A stretch of DNA of 64,000 nt from an uncultured Lachnospiraceae bacterium (GCA_944383325.1 CALWPC010000027.1:1-64000), one strand, 5' to 3'; positions 50,569-60,709 are shown, counted from the stretch's first letter. Notes: generated by a model not told the origin, from the sequence alone. Numbers and translations are program-made.

Positions 50569-51432
50569 ATGACGTTGAAAGAAAATGTGGTCGGCGTACA
50601 GCACCTTGGAATTCCGGTATGGGATCTGGAGGGCGCGAGACACTGGTATGAAGAAGTGCTTGGTTTTGAGACGGCGTATCAGAAGCAGGTGTTTTATCCG
50701 GTACGTTTTGATGTTGTTTTTTTACAGCAGCATGATTTGACGGTCGAGCTGTGTTGTCCTCCCGCGCATACTCACAGAGCGCTCAGGGAACGCGGCCACG
50801 GCGTGATGGCTCATTATGCGATGGATGCTCCCGATTTTGCCGCATGTGCGAAACGCGTGGCGGCCAGGGGAGCTGCGCTTGATGTTTCAACGCCGGATGG
50901 CTGTGTGCTTTATGAGCATATCGGCCCAAAAGGCGTGCGGGGCATTAATTTTGTTGGGCCGTCTAATGAAGTGATCGAGCTGTGTCACGATTATGCAGAG
51001 GATTATCTGGGCAAAACCGGACTTCAGGGTTGGTCTCATCTGGCGCTGAAAGTTGCCGATTTGTCTAAAACGACGGATTTCTATGCGCGCCTGGGATTTC
51101 AGAAGACGGCGGACGGTTATCTCGATACGCCGGACGGACGGCTGTGGATTGCATTTCTGACGATACGAGGATTTTCGTTGGAAGTGATTCAGGTGCTTCC
51201 GGGGGAGGCAGAGCAACTGCGCAGGGAGCCGGTTGGTCATCTCGATCATCTGGCCCTGGAGGTGTTAGACGCCGGGGATGCGCTGTCGGCCTGCCGCCGG
51301 GGACGAATTCCCCTTGTGGATCAGGTGGTGAAGCGGCTTCCGCTGTTTGCGCACGGTGTGAAGTGTTTTACAGCACTGGGACCGGACGGTGAACGAATTG
51401 AGTTTTGCGAAATGTGTAAAAATAACTATTGA
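50569..51432 (+). CDS. VOC-superfamily protein with two glyoxalase-like domains
   Basis: A 287-residue protein made of two vicinal-oxygen-chelate modules: residues about 8-140 (VQHLGIPVWDLEGARHWYEEVLGFE) and about 150-280 (WSHLALKVADLSKTTDFYARLGF). Metal-ligand-type His and Glu are visible (QHLGI, ELCHD, SHLAL, HLDHLALEV). Such proteins include glyoxalases, dioxygenases and resistance proteins; the reaction cannot be assigned. GGGAGGG precedes ATG 50569. It follows purL by 42 bases and may be co-transcribed. Confidence 0.8.
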   Translation: MTLKENVVGVQHLGIPVWDLEGARHWYEEVLGFETAYQKQVFYPVRFDVVFLQQHDLTVELCCPPAHTHRALRERGHGVMAHYAMDAPDFAACAKRVAARGAALDVSTPDGCVLYEHIGPKGVRGINFVGPSNEVIELCHDYAEDYLGKTGLQGWSHLALKVADLSKTTDFYARLGFQKTADGYLDTPDGRLWIAFLTIRGFSLEVIQVLPGEAEQLRREPVGHLDHLALEVLDAGDALSACRRGRIPLVDQVVKRLPLFAHGVKCFTALGPDGERIEFCEMCKNNY

Positions 51433-51458
51433 CAAATCTCGTTTTGACGAGGTATAAT
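51429..51458 (+). promoter_or_regulatory. Promoter of the tRNA-Val/tRNA-Met pair
   Basis: Perfect TTGACA (51429-51434) and TATAAT (51453-51458) with an 18-base spacer that itself contains CTCGT/ACGAG inverted arms (51438-51451). The -35 overlaps the stop codon of the VOC gene. Confidence 0.88.
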
Positions 51459-51490
51459 AGCGAGGCAAGCTGCGAGGCGGCTTGTCACAT

Positions 51491-51563
51491 GGGATCTTAG
51501 CTCAGCTGGGAGAGCATCTGCCTTACAAGCAGAGGGTCATAGGTTCGAGCCCTATAGGTCCCA
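51491..51563 (+). tRNA. trnV: tRNA-Val (anticodon TAC)
   Basis: Acceptor GGGATCT/AGGTCCC, D-arm GCTC...GAGC, anticodon stem TCTGC/GCAGA with loop CTTACAA (TAC at 51524-51526), T-loop TTCGAGC, discriminator A. CCA is not encoded. Confidence 0.96.
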
Positions 51564-51570
51564 TGTTTTT

Positions 51571-51644
51571 GGCGGGATAGCTCAGTTGGCTAGAGCACAC
51601 GGTTCATACCCGTGGTGTCGGGGGTTCAAATCCCTTTCCCGCTA
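51571..51644 (+). tRNA. trnM: tRNA-Met (anticodon CAT)
   Basis: Acceptor GGCGGGA/TCCCGCT, anticodon stem CACGG/CCGTG with loop TTCATAC (CAT at 51605-51607), T-loop TTCAAAT, discriminator A. It starts eight bases after tRNA-Val. The 1-72 pair (G-T) is not the mismatch of an initiator, so elongator Met is favoured. A lysidine-modified Ile tRNA cannot be excluded. Confidence 0.9.
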
Positions 51645-51652
51645 TTTTTCGG

Positions 51653-51688
51653 AAACTCTGAGATGCCTGTGCGTTTCAGGGTTTTTTT
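51653..51688 (+). terminator. Terminator of the tRNA pair
   Basis: AAACTCTGA pairs with TCAGGGTTT (one G-T pair), followed by TTTT. Confidence 0.87.
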
Positions 51689-51741
51689 ATCTCATGGGAA
51701 TGATTTCTTCGGGTATGTCCGTTTGAAAGGAGAGCAAATCA

Positions 51742-52281
51742 ATGCGTGTTGGTATCGGCTATGATGTGCACAGATTGGTTGAGGGAAGGCCGCTTATCCT
51801 CGGTGGGGTTCAAATACCGTATGATCGCGGACTGTCGGGACATTCGGATGCGGATGTGCTGCTGCATGCAGTGATGGACGCGCTCCTCGGTGCGGCGGGA
51901 CTTGGCGATATTGGACTGCATTTTCCCGATTCGGACGAGGCGTACCTGGGTATCTCAAGTGTGGAACTGTTAAAACGAGTCGGAGATCTGCTTGAAGAGA
52001 AACTATATGTTATTGAAAATATTGACGCGACGGTGATTGCGCAGCAGCCAAAGCTGCGTCCGTATATTTCGCATATGGAGCAGCATATTGCAGAAGCGCT
52101 TGGGATTATGAGCGATCAGGTGAATGTAAAGGCGACGACCGAGGAGGGACTGGGCTTTACAGGCACAGGACTGGGAATCAGCGCGCAGGCGGTCTGCATG
52201 ATTTCCCATTGTCAGCCGGACGATGTAATGACACGGCAGGGATCGTGTTCTTCCTGTCCGGGCTGCGCGCGCAATGTGTGA
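51742..52281 (+). CDS. ispF: 2-C-methyl-D-erythritol 2,4-cyclodiphosphate synthase with Cys-rich tail
   Basis: Cyclises the MEP-pathway intermediate on the way to isoprenoids. The core (about 1-157) shows [46 protein letters not shown], and [15 protein letters not shown]. The metal ligands Asp and His (DVH, and the later H) are in place. Unusually, some 22 residues follow the normal end, containing CSSCPGC and an earlier SHC, which looks like a small metal-binding or redox tail. GAAAGGAGAG precedes ATG 51742. It is the first gene of a run leading to sigH. Confidence 0.94.
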   Translation: MRVGIGYDVHRLVEGRPLILGGVQIPYDRGLSGHSDADVLLHAVMDALLGAAGLGDIGLHFPDSDEAYLGISSVELLKRVGDLLEEKLYVIENIDATVIAQQPKLRPYISHMEQHIAEALGIMSDQVNVKATTEEGLGFTGTGLGISAQAVCMISHCQPDDVMTRQGSCSSCPGCARNV

Positions 52282-52301
52282 ATAGAGCGTGGAGGTGTGC
52301 A

Positions 52302-53357
52302 TTGAAACGACAGGCGGAACCGAATGCGTTTACAGCTGCAGATGGGTTGAGCGAGGTACTGTTGTCGCCGTCTTGTCACCGGCAGACTCGTAAGCTGTGG
52401 GAGGATGTGTTTTCCGAGGATAGCAGGCGGTTTGTAACTGCATATTATAATGGCAAGGGGAGCGCAAATGAAATCTCTTGTCTGCTCTATGAAGGGAAGC
52501 CGGTTTCAATGATTCACTGGAATCCGCGCCGGCTCTGTGTCAACGGGCATGTGGCGGACACATTTTTTATTGTCGGTGTAGCTACCGCAGAGAGGTTTCG
52601 CAGGCAGGGCATGATGGCCCGGTTGTTGGTAAACGGGCTGCGCCGCCTGTATGCGCAGCATGTACCCCTGGTGTTTTTGACGCCTGCAAATATACGCTAT
52701 TATGAGCCTTTTGGTTTTGCGGTTACGGCAGATCGGAAAATATGTCGGATCCGGGATGTCAAAGAGGCGTTTGGATCGGATGGAGCGTTTGATGTTCGGC
52801 CTGTAAATCGGCCGGAATATGATGCGCTCGCAAAGTTTGTGAATGAATGCTATCGCGTGTCTGCGTCCGTCTATGTGTTTCGGGACGCTGGATATTATGA
52901 AAATTTAGAAAGTGAATTGGCAAGCGAAGACGGAGAGATTTTGGGCGTTTATCGGAATGGGGAAACAGATGCGCTCTGCGGAAGCGTTTTGTATACCAAA
53001 GACGGAGGCGTCAGTCTCCGCGATCTGACAGGGACGATTCCGTTTGAACATCCGGCGCTTGCAGCGCGCTTTGACGAATGTTCGGAAGTGATGCTGCAGG
53101 AGACGGTAATGATGCGAATCGTATCTCTGCGCGACTTTGCAGCGCTGCTAAAGTCCGAGACGTCTCTTACAATGTATATCCGGTTATCCGATCCGCACAT
53201 TATACAAAATAATGGGTCGTTTGTATTGGAAATTGGTCCTGCAGGCGGGTCAGTGCGTGAATGTACGCCCGGGGAATGCGGGAGGTGCCGGCCGTATACG
53301 CCGGGACAGCTTGTGCAGGCGTTTATGCAAGGCGTCGTGTTGACAGAAGTAGTTTAG
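52302..53357 (+). CDS. GNAT-family acetyltransferase, Eis-like
   Basis: A 351-residue protein read from a TTG start at 52302 with GGAGG six bases upstream; longer frames would overlap ispF. The first half is a GNAT fold with the acetyl-CoA loop [16 protein letters not shown] and YYEPFGF. The second half adds a further domain and an SCP2-like tail ([43 protein letters not shown]), the layout of Eis-type N-acetyltransferases. The substrate is unknown. It sits between ispF (20 bases) and cysE (23 bases). Confidence 0.8.
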   Translation: MKRQAEPNAFTAADGLSEVLLSPSCHRQTRKLWEDVFSEDSRRFVTAYYNGKGSANEISCLLYEGKPVSMIHWNPRRLCVNGHVADTFFIVGVATAERFRRQGMMARLLVNGLRRLYAQHVPLVFLTPANIRYYEPFGFAVTADRKICRIRDVKEAFGSDGAFDVRPVNRPEYDALAKFVNECYRVSASVYVFRDAGYYENLESELASEDGEILGVYRNGETDALCGSVLYTKDGGVSLRDLTGTIPFEHPALAARFDECSEVMLQETVMMRIVSLRDFAALLKSETSLTMYIRLSDPHIIQNNGSFVLEIGPAGGSVRECTPGECGRCRPYTPGQLVQAFMQGVVLTEVV

Positions 53358-53380
53358 AGAATGAAATCCGGAGGGGGACC

Positions 53381-54049
53381 ATGGGGATTTTATCGTATAT
53401 TAAAGAAGAGATTGAGGTCATTAAAGAGCGTGACCCGGCGATCAAATCATCTGCGGAGGTGCTGCTCTATCCGAGCTTCAAGGCAATTTTGCGGTACCGT
53501 ATCGCGCATAAACTGTATTGCAGGAAGCATTATTTTCTGGCCCGTTGGATCAGTCAGAGAACGGTTCGCAAAACCGGAATTGAAATTCATCCGGGGGCGA
53601 CAATCGGCAAGGGGCTGTTCATTGATCACGGTTCAGGCGTGGTGATTGGCGAGACGACAGTGATCGGGGACAATGTCACGCTTTACCAGGGCGTGACGCT
53701 TGGCGGAACCGGAAAAGAGTGCGGAAAGCGTCATCCGACGCTTGAAGATAACGTGATGGTCAGCGCAGGAGCAAAAATTTTAGGCTCTTTTACGATTGGC
53801 GAAAATTCGAAAATCGGCGCCGGGAGCGTGGTGCTCAAAGAAGTGCCGCCCAACTGTACGGTAGTCGGAGTGCCGGGACGTATTGTGAAGAGAGACGACC
53901 GCCGGCTGCTTCGAAGCGAGATGGATCAGGTGCATTTGCCGGATCCGGTGTTAAGCGATCTCTCTGTACTCAAAAGTGAGAATGAGAACATCCAGAAAGA
54001 GCTGCAAAAGCTCCAGAAAAAGTTCGCAGAACTTGACAACGTGGATTAA
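53381..54049 (+). CDS. cysE: Serine O-acetyltransferase
   Basis: First step of cysteine synthesis, serine plus acetyl-CoA to O-acetylserine. The 222 residues form a left-handed beta-helix with hexapeptide repeats ([26 protein letters not shown]), the catalytic His in IDHG, and [15 protein letters not shown]. The C-terminal part ends in a coiled coil ([17 protein letters not shown]). The start at 53381 has GGAGGGGG upstream. It lies directly before cysS, coupling cysteine supply to cysteinyl-tRNA formation. Confidence 0.96.
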   Translation: MGILSYIKEEIEVIKERDPAIKSSAEVLLYPSFKAILRYRIAHKLYCRKHYFLARWISQRTVRKTGIEIHPGATIGKGLFIDHGSGVVIGETTVIGDNVTLYQGVTLGGTGKECGKRHPTLEDNVMVSAGAKILGSFTIGENSKIGAGSVVLKEVPPNCTVVGVPGRIVKRDDRRLLRSEMDQVHLPDPVLSDLSVLKSENENIQKELQKLQKKFAELDNVD

Positions 54050-54103
54050 TGTAGATGGCAGACAGTGCCGTGGCTGTGGAGCCGGGGCGGAATGGAGGAA
54101 AAT

Positions 54104-55501
54104 GTGAAGCTTTACAATACAATGTCCAGAAAAAAAGAAGAATTTGTTCCGGTTGAGGAGGGAAAGGTCCGCATGTATGTATGCGGACCGACCGTCTATA
54201 ATTATATTCACATCGGGAACGCGCGTCCGATGATCGTTTTTGATACGGTGCGCAGATATATGATGTATAAAGGGCTTGAGGTCAACTATGTGTCAAACTT
54301 TACCGATGTGGATGATAAAATTATCCAGAAGGCGCTTGAGGAAGGCGTGGATTCGTCAGAAATTGCACAGCGCTATATCAAGGAATGCGAAAAGGATATG
54401 GAAGGCATGAATATTCTTCCTGCGACTGCGCATCCGCTTGCAACGCAGCAGATTGACGGCATGATTGACATGATTCAGAGCCTGATTGACAAGGGTTATG
54501 CGTACGTGGCAGACGACGGCACAGTTTACTATCGCACGAGAAAGTTTACAGAATACGGCAAATTATCCAATAAAAAGATTGATGAGCTGGAAGCCGGCAA
54601 GCGTATTGCAGTTGAGGATCAGAAAGAAGATCCGCTTGATTTTGTACTGTGGAAGCCGAAAAAGGACGGCGAGCCTTACTGGGATTCTCCGTGGTGTCAG
54701 GGCCGCCCCGGTTGGCATATTGAGTGTTCGGTGATGTCGAAACATTTTCTCGGGGAGGAAATTGATATTCATGCGGGCGGGGAAGATCTGGTATTTCCGC
54801 ATCATGAAAATGAGATTGCCCAGAGCGAGGCGGCGAACGGCAAATGCTTTGCAAGATATTGGATGCACAATGCGTTTTTAAATATTGATAACCGGAAGAT
54901 GTCCAAGTCTCTTGGAAATTTTTTTACCGTTCGTGAAATCAGTGAGAAGTATGATCTTCAGGTTTTGCGGTTTTTTATGCTCAGCGCGCATTATCGCAGT
55001 CCTCTAAATTTCAGCGCGGAACTGATGGAAGCATCAAAACATGGTTTGGATCGTATTCTGACAGCGGCAGACCGTCTGCGGGAATTAGCGAAGACGGCGG
55101 AGGGGAGCCTGACTGGCAATGAGCGTGCGGCTGTGGAACAAATTGAGGATTTTCAAAAGAAATTTGATGAAGCCATGGACGATGACTTTAATACAGCGGA
55201 TGCAATCGCTGTGATTTTTGAACTGGTCAAATATGTGAATACAAATGTCAATGAACAATCATCGGGAGAACTCGTAAACACTGCGGCGGAGAAGCTGCGC
55301 CTTTTGTGTGATGTTATGGGTATTGTCGTTGATCAGCAAAAGGAGCCTTTGGATGCGGAAATTGAACAGCTGATCGAGGAACGTCAGTCGGCTCGCGCCG
55401 CAAAAGATTTTGCCCGCGCGGATGCGATTCGGGACGATTTATTGGCCAGGGGAATCGAGCTGATGGATACAAGAGAAGGAGTAAAATGGAAGAAAATTTG
55501 A
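54104..55501 (+). CDS. cysS: Cysteinyl-tRNA synthetase
   Basis: Charges tRNA-Cys. Class I motifs: HIGN in YNYIHIGNARP and KMSKS in RKMSKSLGNFF. Zinc ligands: Cys in CGPTVY, the Cys of WHIECSVMS, and His/Glu in HHENEIAQSEA. The GTG at 54104 (KLYNTMSRKKEEF) is preferred because GGAGG lies five bases upstream and the family begins this way; ATG 54092 is the alternative. Its end overlaps mrnC by 16 bases. Confidence 0.96.
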   Translation: MKLYNTMSRKKEEFVPVEEGKVRMYVCGPTVYNYIHIGNARPMIVFDTVRRYMMYKGLEVNYVSNFTDVDDKIIQKALEEGVDSSEIAQRYIKECEKDMEGMNILPATAHPLATQQIDGMIDMIQSLIDKGYAYVADDGTVYYRTRKFTEYGKLSNKKIDELEAGKRIAVEDQKEDPLDFVLWKPKKDGEPYWDSPWCQGRPGWHIECSVMSKHFLGEEIDIHAGGEDLVFPHHENEIAQSEAANGKCFARYWMHNAFLNIDNRKMSKSLGNFFTVREISEKYDLQVLRFFMLSAHYRSPLNFSAELMEASKHGLDRILTAADRLRELAKTAEGSLTGNERAAVEQIEDFQKKFDEAMDDDFNTADAIAVIFELVKYVNTNVNEQSSGELVNTAAEKLRLLCDVMGIVVDQQKEPLDAEIEQLIEERQSARAAKDFARADAIRDDLLARGIELMDTREGVKWKKI

Positions 55502-55950
55502 CCGCACTGGAGGCGGCGATGCGCCGGGCACTGCCGGTGGACGAAAAAGATCTTCGCGCGTATTCTCCGCTTACACTGGCGTTTATCGGGGATGGGATTT
55601 ATGATTTGCTGATCCGCACGTTGGTGGTGACAGACTATCGGTGTTCGGTCAACCGGCTGCATCAGCGGACGGCGCATTATGTGAAGGCATCGGCACAGTC
55701 CCGGATGATCGAGTCGATCTATTCCTTATTGGACGAGGAAGAACAGGCGATTTACAGGCGGGGCAGAAATGCAAAGATGGCGACGATGGCGAAGCATGCA
55801 ACGATGATGGAATATAAGCGGGCAACCGGTTTTGAAGCGCTGATGGGCTATTTGTATCTCAAAGGGGATTATTCCAGACTTTGTTTTTTAGTGCGGAAGG
55901 GTCTGGAGGCCGTGCATGCGCATTTTCAGGGAATGGAGCAGGTTGAATGA
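55486..55950 (+). CDS. mrnC: Mini-ribonuclease 3
   Basis: A 154-residue RNase III-like enzyme without a double-strand RNA-binding domain, known to mature 23S rRNA ends in Bacillus. The catalytic signature is PLTLAFIGDGIYDLLIR; YVKASAQSRMI and ATGFEALMGYLYLKGD follow, with the second acidic site in EALMGYLYL. It overlaps cysS at its start and rlmB at its end (ATGA). Confidence 0.94.
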   Translation: MEENLTALEAAMRRALPVDEKDLRAYSPLTLAFIGDGIYDLLIRTLVVTDYRCSVNRLHQRTAHYVKASAQSRMIESIYSLLDEEEQAIYRRGRNAKMATMAKHATMMEYKRATGFEALMGYLYLKGDYSRLCFLVRKGLEAVHAHFQGMEQVE

Positions 55951-56702
55951 CAGAAGAAAGAGAACGGGATACGGCGCTGAGAATTGAGGGCCGAAACGCC
56001 GTTTTGGAGGCGTTTCGTTCGGGCAGGACCATTGACAAGCTGTTTGTACTGGAGCACTGCCAGGACGGGCCGGTGCAGTCGATATTGAGGGAAGCGAAAA
56101 AACAGCAGACGATTGTCAAATTTGTCCGGCGGGAAAAACTGGATCAGTTGTCAGAGACTGGCCGGCATCAGGGCGTGATTGCGATGGCTGCCGCATATGC
56201 TTATTCGCAGGTGGACGATATGTTGGAGCTCGCCAGAGAGCGGGGAGAAGCGCCGTTTTTGTTTTTGCTAGATGGCATTGAAGATCCGCATAATCTGGGG
56301 GCGATTATCCGCACGGCGAATCTGGCGGGAGCGCACGGCGTTATTATTCCGAGACACCGGGCGGTCGGACTCACGGCAGTGGTGGCAAAGGCAAGTGCGG
56401 GAGCGTTAAATTATACGCCGGTGGCCAAGGTGACGAATTTGACGGCAGAAATGGAACGGCTTAAACAGCAGGGGCTCTGGTTTGTATGCGCGGACATGGG
56501 CGGAACGACGATGTACGAGCTGAATTTAAAGGGGCCGATCGGACTGGTTATTGGAAATGAAGGCGATGGTGTGAGCCGGTTAGTAAGAGAGCACTGCGAT
56601 ATGATTGCTTCGATTCCGATGAAAGGTCAGATTGATTCCTTAAATGCTTCGGTCGCGGCCGGCGTGCTTGGGTTTGAGATCGTCCGCCAGAGGAGTCTGT
56701 AG
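55947..56702 (+). CDS. rlmB: 23S rRNA (guanosine-2'-O)-methyltransferase RlmB
   Basis: SPOUT methyltransferase of 251 residues that modifies G2251 of 23S rRNA. The N-terminal substrate-binding domain begins RIEGRNAVLEAFRSG. The knotted catalytic domain has DPHNLGAIIRTANLAGAHGV, GLVIGNEGDGVSRLV and IDSLNASVAAGVLGFE. It is translationally coupled to mrnC in the conserved cysS-mrnC-rlmB-sigH row. Confidence 0.95.
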   Translation: MTEERERDTALRIEGRNAVLEAFRSGRTIDKLFVLEHCQDGPVQSILREAKKQQTIVKFVRREKLDQLSETGRHQGVIAMAAAYAYSQVDDMLELARERGEAPFLFLLDGIEDPHNLGAIIRTANLAGAHGVIIPRHRAVGLTAVVAKASAGALNYTPVAKVTNLTAEMERLKQQGLWFVCADMGGTTMYELNLKGPIGLVIGNEGDGVSRLVREHCDMIASIPMKGQIDSLNASVAAGVLGFEIVRQRSL

Positions 56703-56721
56703 TGTAGGGGAAAGGTGTAAA

Positions 56722-57351
56722 ATGGCGTTGGATCGGGAGGAGTATGCAAAATATACGGACGAGGAGTTAGTTGCGCAAATCCGGCAGGGCAATGCGGATG
56801 TGATGGAATATTTGCTGCAAAAATATAAGAGTCAGGTGCGCAAGATCGCAAATCATTTTTTTTTGATCGGTGCGGATAAAGAAGATTTGATTCAGGAAGG
56901 AATGATTGGCCTGTTTAAAGCGATACGCGCGTTTGACGAAAGTCAGAACTGTTCTTTTTATTCGTTTGCAGTGCTTTGTATCAGGGCCGAGATGCAGACT
57001 GCCATTCGCAGGTCGCTGAGCCGGAAACATCAGCCGCTCAATAATTATCTGCCGATTGGCACCGAATCGGACGAGGATGAGGTTGTCAGGCTTGAGACGC
57101 TAGCGGCGTCCGGCGGGGCCAATGTCAATCCGGAACAGCTTGCGCTTGATCAGGAGTTTTTTCAGACCGTGTTTTCTCAGCTCAGAGAGCAGCTTAGTGC
57201 GACGGAATGGGATGTACTGGAGCTTTTTTTTCAGGGCATGCTCCGTGCAGACATCGCCCGACAGCTCGGTATGTCACAGAAATCTGTGGATAATGCGCTG
57301 TGGCGGGCAAGGCAGAAGGTCAGTCAGCTTCTAAACGGAATGTCGGTTTAA
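56722..57351 (+). CDS. sigH: RNA polymerase sporulation sigma factor SigH
   Basis: Sigma-H, 209 residues, directs early sporulation and post-exponential genes. Region 2 is EDLIQEGMIGLFKAIRAFDES...FYSFAVLCIRAEMQTAIRRSLSRKHQPLN, and region 4 has the helix-turn-helix GMLRADIARQLGMSQKSVDNALWRARQK. The start at 56722 has GGGGAAAGG upstream. The position after rlmB is the classic Firmicutes location (yacP is missing in between). Its stop overlaps the end of the convergent phosphatase gene. Confidence 0.95.
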   Translation: MALDREEYAKYTDEELVAQIRQGNADVMEYLLQKYKSQVRKIANHFFLIGADKEDLIQEGMIGLFKAIRAFDESQNCSFYSFAVLCIRAEMQTAIRRSLSRKHQPLNNYLPIGTESDEDEVVRLETLAASGGANVNPEQLALDQEFFQTVFSQLREQLSATEWDVLELFFQGMLRADIARQLGMSQKSVDNALWRARQKVSQLLNGMSV

Positions 57352-58163
57352 ATTTCCTCAATCGGAAAATATGCAGCCTGGCGGTTTTTGAATTTGGCAA
57401 TGTATCGGACTCCGCACTGAATCAAAAGCTCTTTCAGCTCTGCAAAATGATCGCCGACGCAGGATGGTTCATGTGCGTCCGCGCCGATTGTAAATGTCTC
57501 TCCGCCAAGCTCGATATAGCGGCGGATAATCTCTGCGCACGGGTTTGGTTCTCCAAGCCCGTATTTATATCCGCCGGTATTGATTTCCAGGCCGATATTA
57601 TGACGGATCAGCTGCTGCAAAATGGCGTCGATCAGATTTCTGTAGCGGGTATAGGAATAATATTGATTTTGATTCGGGCCATAACGTACAACATAATCCA
57701 GATGACCATACACGTCGATTTGTGTAAAGGCGGACAAATTGTCTAATATTGATTGAAAATATTCAGTGTATGCCTCCGATTCCTCGCGGCCGCTGAAAAA
57801 TGCCGGCTCATAGGGATCCTCGCCGTGGACGAGATGAGAGGAACCGATTACGAAGTCGAACGGGTATGTATGCAGATAGCGTTGATGAAAATCGGCAAGA
57901 TGCGGCTGCAGCCCGAGTTCCACGCCGATCAGAATTTCAATGCGTCCCCGGTAGGCGTCTTTAAGATGCTGCATTTTCTGAAAATATGCCGGAGTATCAA
58001 GCAAAAATGGGGCGTGCTTGGCGTCAGGCGCCGGAAAGTCCATATCCAAGTGGTCGGTGAAGCAGATTGCGGACAGCCCGCTGTGGATGGCAGCTTCAAT
58101 CATAGATTCAGGTGAGCTTTCTGAATCGGTGGAAAAGTCACTGTGCATATGCAAATCAAACAT
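57348..58163 (-). CDS. hisK: PHP-family histidinol-phosphatase
   Basis: A 271-residue PHP-type metallophosphatase for histidinol phosphate in histidine synthesis. Metal ligands: DLHMHSDFS, CFTDHLDM, GVELG, SSHLVHG, YGHLDYV and TIGADAHEP. The closest known type is the HisJ/HisK group of Firmicutes. No other histidine genes are in the window, so the true substrate could be another small phosphate ester. Its 3' end overlaps sigH by four bases, with no terminator between. Confidence 0.87.
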   Translation of the reverse strand: MFDLHMHSDFSTDSESSPESMIEAAIHSGLSAICFTDHLDMDFPAPDAKHAPFLLDTPAYFQKMQHLKDAYRGRIEILIGVELGLQPHLADFHQRYLHTYPFDFVIGSSHLVHGEDPYEPAFFSGREESEAYTEYFQSILDNLSAFTQIDVYGHLDYVVRYGPNQNQYYSYTRYRNLIDAILQQLIRHNIGLEINTGGYKYGLGEPNPCAEIIRRYIELGGETFTIGADAHEPSCVGDHFAELKELLIQCGVRYIAKFKNRQAAYFPIEEI

Positions 58164-58290
58164 AAACGATAGCCTCCTCAGTCTTTGTCAGGAATCTTTA
58201 TTATCTTATCTGTTTTTTTCAAAAATTTCAAGCGGCTCTTGTAGTCCTGGCAGTTTCCCCTGTTTTCTTAATGAATTTGCAAAAAATAGC

Positions 58291-58319
58291 TTGAACTTTT
58301 ACAAAAAATTGGTTAAACT
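58291..58319 (+). promoter_or_regulatory. Promoter of the gap-pgk-tpiA operon
   Basis: TTGAAC (58291-58296), 17-base spacer, TAAACT (58314-58319), about 55 bases upstream of gap. Confidence 0.65.
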
Positions 58320-58373
58320 GTTAACAGGTTGATTTGGAAAAATCACAATTTTACAATTTAGGAGGATGTTAAA

Positions 58374-59411
58374 ATGGCAGTAAAAGTTGCAATTAATGGT
58401 TTTGGACGTATTGGCCGTCTCGCATTTCGTCAGATGTTCGGCGCAGAGGGTTATGAGGTAGTTGCAATCAATGACCTTACAAAGCCTTCCATGTTGGCTG
58501 ATTTGCTGAAATATGATACAGCACAGGGCGGTTATTGCGGAAAGATCGGTGAGAATCTTCATACCGTAGAGGCTGATGACGATGCCAATACGATTACCGT
58601 AGATGGAAAGACGCTTACCATTTATAAAGAGGCAGATGCATCCAAGCTTCCGTGGGGTGAAATCGGTGTGGATGTTGTTCTTGAGTGTACCGGTTTCTAT
58701 ACCTCTAAGGAAAAGTCTCAGGCGCATATTGATGCAGGTGCAAAGAAGGTCGTTATTTCTGCTCCGGCAGGCAATGATTTAAAGACGATCGTATTCTCCG
58801 TAAACGAGAATACACTGACTGCAGACGATGCAATCATTTCCGCAGCATCCTGTACGACAAACTGTCTTGCACCGATGGCTAAGGCGCTGAATGATTACGC
58901 TCCGATTCAGAGCGGTATCATGTCTACGATTCACGCATACACCGGCGATCAGATGATTCTTGACGGCCCGCACAGAAAAGGCGATATGAGAAGAGCAAGA
59001 GCCGGCGCTGCAAACATTGTTCCGAATTCAACAGGAGCTGCCAAGGCAATCGGCCTGGTAATTCCGGAACTTAACGGCAAGCTGATCGGTTCTGCACAGC
59101 GTGTACCGGTAACGACGGGTTCCACTACGATCCTGACGGCGGTAGTGAAAGGCTCCGATGTTACAGTAGAAGGAATCAACGCTGCAATGAAAGCTGCCGC
59201 TTCCGAGTCCTTCGGTTACAATACGGATCCGATCGTTTCTTCTGATGTCATCGGCATGAGATATGGTTCTCTGTTTGATGCGACACAGACGATGGTTTCC
59301 AAGATTGCAGACGATCTGTATGAGGTTCAGGTTGTTTCATGGTATGACAATGAGAATTCTTATACAAGTCAGATGGTTCGCACGATCAAGTATTTTGCAG
59401 AGCTTGCATAA
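58374..59411 (+). CDS. gap: Glyceraldehyde-3-phosphate dehydrogenase
   Basis: Oxidises glyceraldehyde 3-phosphate with NAD+ in glycolysis. The 345 residues include the Rossmann start [20 protein letters not shown] (Asp suits NAD+), the active Cys in [12 protein letters not shown], and [21 protein letters not shown] precedes ATG 58374. It is the first gene of the glycolytic row gap-pgk-tpiA. Confidence 0.97.
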   Translation: MAVKVAINGFGRIGRLAFRQMFGAEGYEVVAINDLTKPSMLADLLKYDTAQGGYCGKIGENLHTVEADDDANTITVDGKTLTIYKEADASKLPWGEIGVDVVLECTGFYTSKEKSQAHIDAGAKKVVISAPAGNDLKTIVFSVNENTLTADDAIISAASCTTNCLAPMAKALNDYAPIQSGIMSTIHAYTGDQMILDGPHRKGDMRRARAGAANIVPNSTGAAKAIGLVIPELNGKLIGSAQRVPVTTGSTTILTAVVKGSDVTVEGINAAMKAAASESFGYNTDPIVSSDVIGMRYGSLFDATQTMVSKIADDLYEVQVVSWYDNENSYTSQMVRTIKYFAELA

Positions 59412-59441
59412 TGAAACAGATAAACAGTGTGTGGATGTTCT

Positions 59442-59472
59442 GTGGGTCCGGCCGGTGGGCCGGGCCCACTTT
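59442..59472 (+). other. GC-rich hairpin between gap and pgk
   Basis: GTGGGTCCGGCC and GGCCGGGCCCAC form a very stable stem with a short TTT after it. It probably lowers or stabilises distal transcription, since gap is usually made in excess over pgk and tpiA. Confidence 0.7.
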
Positions 59473-59503
59473 CCATGATGCATGACAGAAACGGAGGGTT
59501 ATT

Positions 59504-60709
59504 ATGCTGAATAAAAAGACAGTAGATGATATTAATGTTAAAGGCAAACGTGTACTTTGCAGATGTGATTTTAATGTCCCGTTAAAGGACGGCAGCATTA
59601 CAGACGAGAATCGTCTTGTGGCAGCACTGCCGACGATTAAAAAGCTGATTGCCGACGGAGGCAAGGTCATTCTTTGCTCCCATCTTGGAAAGCCCAAGGG
59701 AGAGGCAGTGCCCGCACTCTCTCTGGCTCCGGTTGCCGTTCGTTTGAGCGAGCTTCTTGGCCAGGAGGTGAAGTTTGCGGCAGATGCAGAAGTAGTCGGC
59801 AAAAACGCTAAAGCCGCTGTGGAAGCAATGCAGGACGGCGATGTTATTTTGCTTGAAAATACCCGGTATCGCGCAGAGGAGACGAAGAACGGGGAAGCCT
59901 TCAGTAAAGATTTGGCATCTCTGTGCGATGTGTTTGTCAATGACGCGTTCGGCACGGCGCACCGTGCGCATTGTTCCAATGTAGGCGTAGCTCAGCTTGT
60001 GGATACGGCGGTAGTCGGATACCTGATGCAGAAGGAAATTGACTTCCTGGGCAATGCGGTAAATGCACCGCAGCGTCCGTTTGTGGCTATTCTCGGAGGA
60101 GCGAAAGTGGCAGACAAACTGAATGTCATTTCCAATCTTCTGGAAAAATGCGATACGCTGATTATCGGCGGGGGCATGGCGTATACCTTTTTAAAGGCAA
60201 AGGGCTATGAGGTTGGAACATCGCTCGTGGACGATGAAAAACTTGACTACTGCAAAGAGATGATGAAGAAGGCAGAAGAGCTTGGCAAGAAGCTGCTGCT
60301 TCCGGTAGATACGGCGGTTGCGCCGGCTTTTCCGAATCCTATTGATGCAGAGATTGCCGTTGAGTGCGTTATGGCAGATCAGATGCCGGCAGATCAGATG
60401 GGACTGGATATTGGACCGAAGTCCGCAGAGCTGTTTGCCGAGGCGGCCAAGACAGCAAAAACGGTTGTATGGAACGGTCCGATGGGCGTGTTTGAAAATC
60501 CGGTTCTTGCAAAGGGAACTGTCGAAGTTGCAAAGGCATTGGCAGAGACGGACGCCACAACGATTATCGGCGGCGGCGACAGTGCAGCGGCGGTAAATCA
60601 GCTTGGCTTTGGAGACAAGATGACGCATATTTCTACCGGCGGCGGCGCATCTTTGGAGTTTTTGGAGGGAAAAGAACTTCCTGGCGTGGCTGCGGCAAAT
60701 GATAAGTAA
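59504..60709 (+). CDS. pgk: Phosphoglycerate kinase
   Basis: Transfers phosphate from 1,3-bisphosphoglycerate to ADP, 401 residues. Motifs: [47 protein letters not shown], and the nucleotide loop NGPMGVFE with [14 protein letters not shown] precedes ATG 59504. Middle gene of the glycolytic operon. Confidence 0.97.
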   Translation: MLNKKTVDDINVKGKRVLCRCDFNVPLKDGSITDENRLVAALPTIKKLIADGGKVILCSHLGKPKGEAVPALSLAPVAVRLSELLGQEVKFAADAEVVGKNAKAAVEAMQDGDVILLENTRYRAEETKNGEAFSKDLASLCDVFVNDAFGTAHRAHCSNVGVAQLVDTAVVGYLMQKEIDFLGNAVNAPQRPFVAILGGAKVADKLNVISNLLEKCDTLIIGGGMAYTFLKAKGYEVGTSLVDDEKLDYCKEMMKKAEELGKKLLLPVDTAVAPAFPNPIDAEIAVECVMADQMPADQMGLDIGPKSAELFAEAAKTAKTVVWNGPMGVFENPVLAKGTVEVAKALAETDATTIIGGGDSAAAVNQLGFGDKMTHISTGGGASLEFLEGKELPGVAAANDK

